Shown piece after piece: positions 6,998 through 10,413 of a DNA stretch of 10,413 nt (its first letter is position 1; each line of letters starts with the position of its first letter). The notes under the pieces were generated by a model. That model worked only from the letters and a program-made list of their open reading frames with translations, ran no database searches and was not told the DNA's origin. Made by a program: the position numbers and the translations under genes. The DNA is from an uncultured Porphyromonadaceae bacterium (GTDB taxonomy: Bacteria; Bacteroidota; Bacteroidia; Bacteroidales; Muribaculaceae), in NCBI GenBank assembly GCA_947177605.1, contig CAMWUX010000022.1, positions 1 to 10,413 on the forward strand, written 5' to 3'.

Positions 6998-7799
6998 TCG
7001 GGAAATCGACCTCCTTCACGTCGGATACGTAATGCTCCAGCGCCTGTTGCATCTCGTTGCCCATATCGCCGTAGCGGCGCATGAATTTGGGGCTGAATCC
7101 GCGGTTCATGCCGAGCATATCCTGTACCACCAGCACCTGACCGTCGACCTGTGAGCCGGCACCGATACCAATCACCGGCACCGATACGCTTTGAGCCACG
7201 CGGGCTGCAAGTGCAGCCGGAATCTTCTCCAGTACGATGGCGAAGCATCCCAGGCGCTCAAGCTCCAGAGCGTCGGCCATCAGTTTTTCGGCCTCTGCAT
7301 CGCCCTTGGCGCGTACGCCGTAGCCGCCAAACACATTGACAGATTGCGGAGTAAGACCGAGATGTCCGCACACCGGGATACCGGCGGCGATCACGCGGCG
7401 TATCTCTTCCGAAATCTCGCGTCCACCCTCCATCTTCACACCGGCGGCTCCGGTCAGCTTCATTATTTTCACAGCCGACTCCACTGCTACCTGAGGCTGT
7501 CCCTGATAGTAGCCGAACGGCATATCCACGATTACGATGGCGCGCTTTGCCGCACGCACCACTCCCTTGGCGTAGGTGATCATATCGTCGAGGGTGATAG
7601 GCACGGTGGTATCGTAGCCCATCATCACATTGGCGGCGGAGTCGCCCACCAGAATGAAGTCAACACCGGCGGCATCGACTATCGAAGCCATAGTGAAATC
7701 ATACGAAGTGAGGCAGGCGATCTTCTCACCCTTCTCCTTCATCTTGCGTAGGGTCGCCGTAGTGACCTTGCTTTGAGCAAATTCGGATATATAACCCAT
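6978..7799 (-). CDS. panB: 3-methyl-2-oxobutanoate hydroxymethyltransferase
   Basis: A 273-residue enzyme, the normal PanB length. It transfers a hydroxymethyl group from 5,10-methylene-tetrahydrofolate to 2-oxoisovalerate, giving ketopantoate, the first committed step to pantothenate and coenzyme A. Metal and active-site residues are present: Asp53 in LVGDSAAN, Asp92 in VDMPFGYYQG, Glu124 in VKMEGG, and the catalytic Glu191 in IVLEKIP. GIGAG (211-215) and QDMLGMN (226-232) are also diagnostic. The C-terminal DFPNAQEQY matches the Bacteroides form. A strong promoter lies immediately upstream. The 3' end overlaps the MATE gene by 20 bases. panC and panD are not in the window. Confidence 0.96.
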   Translation of the reverse strand: MGYISEFAQSKVTTATLRKMKEKGEKIACLTSYDFTMASIVDAAGVDFILVGDSAANVMMGYDTTVPITLDDMITYAKGVVRAAKRAIVIVDMPFGYYQGQPQVAVESAVKIMKLTGAAGVKMEGGREISEEIRRVIAAGIPVCGHLGLTPQSVNVFGGYGVRAKGDAEAEKLMADALELERLGCFAIVLEKIPAALAARVAQSVSVPVIGIGAGSQVDGQVLVVQDMLGMNRGFSPKFMRRYGDMGNEMQQALEHYVSDVKEVDFPNAQEQY

Positions 7800-7964
7800 G
7801 ATTGGTCTATTGAATATTGGTTAGTGTGGCAAAGTTACGAAAAAACCGCGAGATTGGTCAAATCCACCGCTTCCGCTCAACAATATTACGAGATTTTGCG
7901 GATGCGGATTGGATATTTGAAAGTTAATGGCTAAATTAGCGGTATTATATTAACTTGACCAATC
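7800..7964. repeat. three copies of GATTGGTC(AA) in the panB-manC divergent spacer
   Basis: GATTGGTC occurs at 7800-7807, GATTGGTCAA at 7852-7861, and the exact inverted copy TTGACCAATC at 7955-7964. The first copy abuts the panB start codon, the second covers the panB -33 element, and the third lies 8 bases before the manC ATG. Seen as transcripts, both genes have GACCAATC shortly before their start codons. The arrangement suggests a binding site for a shared regulator or a leader element; no known regulator is identified. Confidence 0.5.
7829..7862 (-). promoter_or_regulatory. panB promoter (Bacteroidetes -33/-7 type)
   Basis: Read on the minus strand, TTTG at 7862-7859 is the -33 element. 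After 21 bases comes TAACTTTGC at 7837-7829, a full TAnnTTTG box with the favoured C. The predicted start of transcription is about 25 bases before the panB ATG at 7799. This is the best-matching promoter in the window. The -33 element overlaps one copy of the GATTGGTC repeat. Confidence 0.75.
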
Positions 7965-7972
7965 CTCCCGCC

Positions 7973-9055
7973 ATGGAATCATCCAATAGATATTGTGTAA
8001 TAATGTGCGGCGGCATCGGCAGCCGCTTCTGGCCTTACAGCCGCACCGACAAGCCCAAGCAGTTTATCGACTTCTTCGGTACGGGCCGCTCCCTGCTGCA
8101 GATGACCTACGACCGCATGGTGCGCCTCGTGCCTGCCGATCATATCCTCGTGGTCACCAACGAGCGCTATGAGCAGCTCGTCAAAGAGCAGCTGCCCGAT
8201 GTAAAGCCGGAGAATATACTATCCGAGCCCGATCGCCGCAATACTGCCCCCTGCATCGCCTGGGCCGCATATCATATAGGTGCCCTCGATCCCGAGGCTT
8301 CCATCATCGTCACTCCCAGCGATCATCTCATAATGCGTGAGGCTGCTTTCGAGGAGTGTGTGGAGCGCGGATTTGACTTCATAGATTCGCATGACGCGCT
8401 GCTCACCATCGGCATCACACCCACCCGTCCCGAGACCGGCTACGGATATATTCAGATCGGCGACGAGGTATCGCCCGGATTCATGAAAGTAAAGACCTTC
8501 ACCGAGAAGCCCGATCTGGAGCTTGCGCGAGTGTTTGTCGACACCGGCGAATTCTTCTGGAACGCCGGCATCTTCCTATGGAAAGTTGACACGATCAAGC
8601 GTGCCCTTGCAAAGTATCTGCCCGACCTCGACGGTATATTCTGTTCAGGCGCCGACAAGTTCGGCACCTCCGGTGAGAAGGAATTTATCGATTGCACCTT
8701 CCCATCGGCCCCCAGTATCTCTATTGACTTCGGTGTGATGGAGAAGGCCGACAATGTGTATGTGGAGTGTGCCGACCTCGGTTGGAGCGATCTCGGCACA
8801 TGGAGCTCGCTCTATGAGATCTCGCCCAAGAATATCGCCGGCAATGTCACCCAGAAGTGCAACGTGATGGCCTACGACTCGTCGGGCAACATCTTCATGG
8901 CACCCGACGGCAAACTCGTGGTCGTGTCTGGCCTGAAAGACTTTATCGTGGCTGATGCGGGCGACGTACTGCTCATCTGTCCGAAGGGCGAGGAGCAACG
9001 TATCCGCCAGCTGGTCAATGAAGTCAACCAGCGCTTCGACGACAAATTCATGTAA
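7973..9055 (+). CDS. manC: mannose-1-phosphate guanylyltransferase
   Basis: A 360-residue nucleotidyltransferase that makes GDP-mannose from mannose 1-phosphate and GTP, supplying capsule, lipopolysaccharide and protein O-glycan synthesis. The pyrophosphorylase signature CGGIGSRFWPYSRTDKPKQF spans residues 12-31. Also visible are VTPSDHLI (113-120), the Lys of TFTEKPD (175-181), EFFWNAGIFLWKV (193-205) and WSDLGTWSSLYE (271-282). The C-terminus ends after a left-handed-helix-like region, and there is no fused phosphomannose isomerase domain, unlike the roughly 470-residue bifunctional enzymes. I chose the ATG at 7973, six codons inside the longest open frame, which would begin with TTG at 7955 within the repeated motif. 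The small accessory cassette begins 14 bases after the stop and may be read from the same transcript. Confidence 0.93.
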   Translation: MESSNRYCVIMCGGIGSRFWPYSRTDKPKQFIDFFGTGRSLLQMTYDRMVRLVPADHILVVTNERYEQLVKEQLPDVKPENILSEPDRRNTAPCIAWAAYHIGALDPEASIIVTPSDHLIMREAAFEECVERGFDFIDSHDALLTIGITPTRPETGYGYIQIGDEVSPGFMKVKTFTEKPDLELARVFVDTGEFFWNAGIFLWKVDTIKRALAKYLPDLDGIFCSGADKFGTSGEKEFIDCTFPSAPSISIDFGVMEKADNVYVECADLGWSDLGTWSSLYEISPKNIAGNVTQKCNVMAYDSSGNIFMAPDGKLVVVSGLKDFIVADAGDVLLICPKGEEQRIRQLVNEVNQRFDDKFM

Positions 9056-9069
9056 TCCCCCGGCGCCGT

Positions 9070-9294
9070 ATGGATAAGAAAGAAATATTTGACATAATAG
9101 AATACGTTGTAACTTGTGTAGGGGCTTTTGCGCAGCGCTATCAACTCTCCAATTCACAAGCCTACGCCTATCTGCGCCGTTTCGCAGGTATAGACTTTCT
9201 TCTTGACTGCTATGCAGCCGAGCACACCTTATCCATCGACGATGCCGTTTCAGATCTCCGTATTCTCTGCAACAAGAAAGGGGGTAAGATATGA
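9070..9294 (+). CDS. DUF3791-family small protein, first gene of the DUF3990 cassette
   Basis: A 74-residue, probably all-helical soluble protein. The pattern fits DUF3791: an N-terminal helix (EIFDIIEYVVTCVGAFAQRY), then LSNSQAYAYLRRFAGIDFLLDCY, and then the characteristic EHTLSIDDAVSDLRILC with a terminal GG. DUF3791 proteins are commonly encoded next to DUF3990 proteins in Bacteroidales, and a partner or antitoxin-like role has been suspected from that; the function is unproven. Its TGA overlaps the ATG of the DUF3990 gene as ATGA, indicating coupled translation. It starts 14 bases after manC without an obvious promoter of its own. Confidence 0.8.
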   Translation: MDKKEIFDIIEYVVTCVGAFAQRYQLSNSQAYAYLRRFAGIDFLLDCYAAEHTLSIDDAVSDLRILCNKKGGKI

Positions 9295-9775
9295 CGCTGC
9301 TTTATCATGGGTCAAACGTAGCGATAGAGCGGATTGATCTGTCGCGGAGTAAGCATGGCAAGGATTTCGGATGTGGTTTTTATCTCAATGCCAATCCGGA
9401 GCAGGCTATGGCAATGGCTATACGTACGGCTAGATTACTAAACGAAGGTCAGCCGACATTGACGTGTTTTGAGTTTGATAAGGTAGAGGCTGAAAATAAA
9501 GGATTGCTAATAAAGGTATTCCCGGATTATTCAGAGGAATGGGCTGAATTTGTAGTTATGACAAGAATGATTCCGACATTCAGGCGCACCCCTATGATAT
9601 TGTGATCGGACCAATAGCCGACGATACCGTCGGCGTACAGATACGCCGTTATATATTGGGGTACCTGTCGGCATCCGCTTTAGTAGAAGAATTGAAATTC
9701 CGAGGCGACCATGCTGTACAGTATTTTTTCGGCACTCGCCTCGCCGTAGAACAGTTGAGACGCATCGAGCTATGA
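9291..9775 (+). pseudogene. frameshifted DUF3990-family gene (ADP-ribosyltransferase-like)
   Basis: The open frame from the ATG at 9291 stops at 9605 (104 residues), but its last 15 or so residues do not fit the family. From 9566 the other frame continues with NDSDIQAHPYDIVIGPIADD and ends RRIEL at the TGA at 9773-9775, which reads as the missing C-terminal half of a DUF3990 protein. Restoring one A near 9560, so that ATG is followed by AACAAGAAT, gives an unbroken chain of 161 residues through EEWAEFVVMNKND, the family-like join. The intact protein would have LYHGSN with His6, KDFGCGFYL with Tyr31, and EEWAEF with Glu83 or Glu86, reminiscent of the His-Tyr-Glu layout of ADP-ribosyltransferases; that comparison is inference. 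The reconstructed stop again forms ATGA with the next gene. Sequencing error or real decay cannot be told apart here. Confidence 0.8.
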
Positions 9776-9993
9776 CGCAAGACATACAGTTTCAAATCGA
9801 ATGCCTTACGGCGGAGTTGGCCGAGATGCTGATGACGGCGTATGGGTGGGATATACGCTGTGCACTCGACGAGTTGTATTCATCGGCTACATTCGCAAAA
9901 CTCAATGATCCTGAATGCGGACTCTATTATCAGGGAGCGGTCTACATCTTTCAATATCTGAAATCTGAAATCGAGACTGGAAAGATAAGTTAA
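9772..9993 (+). CDS. small helical companion protein of the DUF3990 cassette (divergent DUF3791-like)
   Basis: A 73-residue acidic, helical protein with no signal peptide or membrane segment. The first part (FQIECLTAELAEMLMTAYGW) and last part (GAVYIFQYLKSEIE) resemble a shortened DUF3791 fold. The middle YSSATFAKLNDPECGLYYQG is a motif I associate with small proteins encoded after DUF3990 genes in Bacteroidales; that association is from memory and not checked. The ATG overlaps the stop of the reconstructed DUF3990 frame, so it was originally coupled to it. With the frameshift in place, ribosomes on the upstream gene would stop about 170 bases earlier, so its translation may now be reduced. 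Function unknown. Confidence 0.7.
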   Translation: MTQDIQFQIECLTAELAEMLMTAYGWDIRCALDELYSSATFAKLNDPECGLYYQGAVYIFQYLKSEIETGKIS

Positions 9994-10132
9994 GCATCGT
10001 AGCAAAAGGATTTTGAGATCAGGCAGCGGATCAACCGCCACGCGCTGCATGCAAAGTGTATGATTAAAAATCAGGAGGGTGGGCAATCGCGTGATTGCCC
10101 ACCCTCGCAGGATTGTGTATTGAATGATGCTT
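9994..10132. other. convergent intergenic region
   Basis: This 139-base spacer lies between the rightward small-protein cassette and the leftward inositol-phosphate synthase gene. It holds the hairpin terminator at 10066-10106. A weaker possible stem, GCAGCG (10023-10028) with CGCTGC (10043-10048) and a 14-base loop, has no T-run. I see no gene. Confidence 0.6.
10066..10106 (-). terminator. rho-independent terminator of the inositol-phosphate synthase gene
   Basis: A perfect 14-base-pair stem (10075-10088 with 10093-10106) closes a GCGT tetraloop. On the minus strand it is followed after a few bases by a run of five T (complement of AAAAA at 10066-10070). It lies 27 bases beyond the TAA of the leftward gene. 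On the plus strand no T-run follows, so it is oriented for the leftward transcript, though the hairpin may also slow rightward readthrough. Confidence 0.85.
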
Positions 10133-10413
10133 TTAGTCGATGGTCTCGTCGGCTTCGTAACCGCCCATTTCGCGGATTGCGTTCTTCAGCATTACGTACT
10201 GCTGGAAGAGGTGGTTGACGGGTACTTCGTCCTTTGTATAGTCGTGCATCGGGCTCTTGAGGAAGAAGCTCAGGAAGCGCTGGATGCCGTAGCGGCCGGC
10301 GCGTGCGGCAACGTCGCTGAGGAGCACGAGGTCGAGACAGAGAGGTGCGGCGAGGATGGAGTCGCGGCAGAGGAAGTTGATCTTGATCTGCATGGGGTAG
10401 CCCATCCAGCCGA
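10133..10413 (-). CDS. myo-inositol-1-phosphate synthase, C-terminal part (cut by window edge)
   Basis: The last 93 codons of a leftward gene that continues beyond the window. The sequence GWMGYPMQIKINFLCRDSIL followed by APLCLDLVLLSD is the conserved C-terminal region of inositol-3-phosphate synthases, and GRYGIQRFLSFFLKSPMHD plus VPVNHLFQQYVMLKNAI match the Bacteroidetes enzyme. The enzyme converts glucose 6-phosphate to 1D-myo-inositol 3-phosphate with NAD+ in the cytoplasm. In Bacteroides this supplies inositol lipids (phosphatidylinositol and inositol sphingolipids), and the gene is usually beside a phosphatidylinositol-phosphate synthase and phosphatase, which would lie to the right of this window. 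The NAD-binding domain is not visible. A strong terminator follows its stop. Confidence 0.9.
   Translation of the reverse strand, partial: GWMGYPMQIKINFLCRDSILAAPLCLDLVLLSDVAARAGRYGIQRFLSFFLKSPMHDYTKDEVPVNHLFQQYVMLKNAIREMGGYEADETID

Larger units (their letters stand above)
7800..7972. other. divergent intergenic region between panB and manC
   Basis: This 173-base AT-rich spacer separates two genes transcribed in opposite directions. It contains the panB promoter and the GATTGGTC repeats. On the plus strand I find only weak promoter candidates for manC: TTTG at 7916-7919 followed 23 bases later by TATTATAT at 7943-7950, which lacks the TTTG half of the -7 box. No RNA gene or reading frame is supported. 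Confidence 0.6.

Noticed and set aside
7191..7751. A 186-codon open frame on the plus strand, opposite panB.
   Set aside because: It mirrors panB on the other strand, has low-complexity His-rich composition, and shows no family likeness.
9558..9572. Programmed -1 frameshifting as the explanation for the DUF3990 frame switch.
   Set aside because: There is no X XXY YYZ slippery heptamer at the junction and no evident downstream stem; a single lost A explains the data more simply.
10023..10048. A 6-base-pair stem with a 14-base loop after the cassette, as a possible attachment site or terminator.
   Set aside because: It is too short and has no T-run or repeated partner near the left side of the cassette.
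10075..10106. The hairpin as a terminator for the rightward cassette.
   Set aside because: No T-run follows the stem on the plus strand; the T-run is present only in the leftward direction.
1..10413. tRNA or rRNA genes, CRISPR arrays, transposases and integrases.
   Set aside because: I saw no cloverleaf, no spaced direct repeats and no transposase or integrase motif on either strand.

Overview
The window looks like chromosomal DNA of a gut Bacteroidales, most plausibly Muribaculaceae (the former S24-7 group). Protein sequences resemble Bacteroides homologues closely for HemD, Upp, PanB, ManC and the inositol-phosphate synthase. Base composition is moderately GC-rich by eye. Several intergenic or leader regions carry the Bacteroidetes -7 promoter box TAnnTTTG, and Shine-Dalgarno sequences are mostly absent. 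The species assignment is inference.

Positions 3-4979 hold a tightly packed rightward block: an XRE/S24 (LexA/CI-like) regulator, a secreted TPR protein, a LOG-family phosphoribohydrolase, a DUF4271 membrane protein, a HemD homologue, rnpA, yidD and a TatD-family hydrolase. Gene ends often overlap (ATGA junctions for rnpA-yidD and yidD-tatD). Internal promoters appear before the LOG gene and before hemD. A separate promoter then drives upp (5029-5682).

The upp gene runs tail-to-tail, with an 11-base overlap, into a leftward panB-MATE transporter pair (7799 to 5672). panB is divergent from manC (mannose-1-phosphate guanylyltransferase, 7973-9055). The 173-base spacer between them carries a good panB promoter and three copies of an 8-10 base motif, GATTGGTC(AA), one inverted relative to the other two.

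Directly behind manC is a small accessory cassette (9070-9993): a DUF3791-type small protein, a DUF3990-type protein with an ADP-ribosyltransferase-like look, and a second small protein. The genes are joined by ATGA overlaps. The central gene carries a one-base frameshift that can be reconstructed precisely. This toxin-antitoxin-like cassette is the least explained part of the window. The right edge holds the 3' end of a leftward myo-inositol-1-phosphate synthase gene, followed by a strong hairpin terminator.

Most of the window is housekeeping: RNA processing, membrane insertion, uracil salvage, pantothenate synthesis, GDP-mannose supply and inositol phosphate supply.
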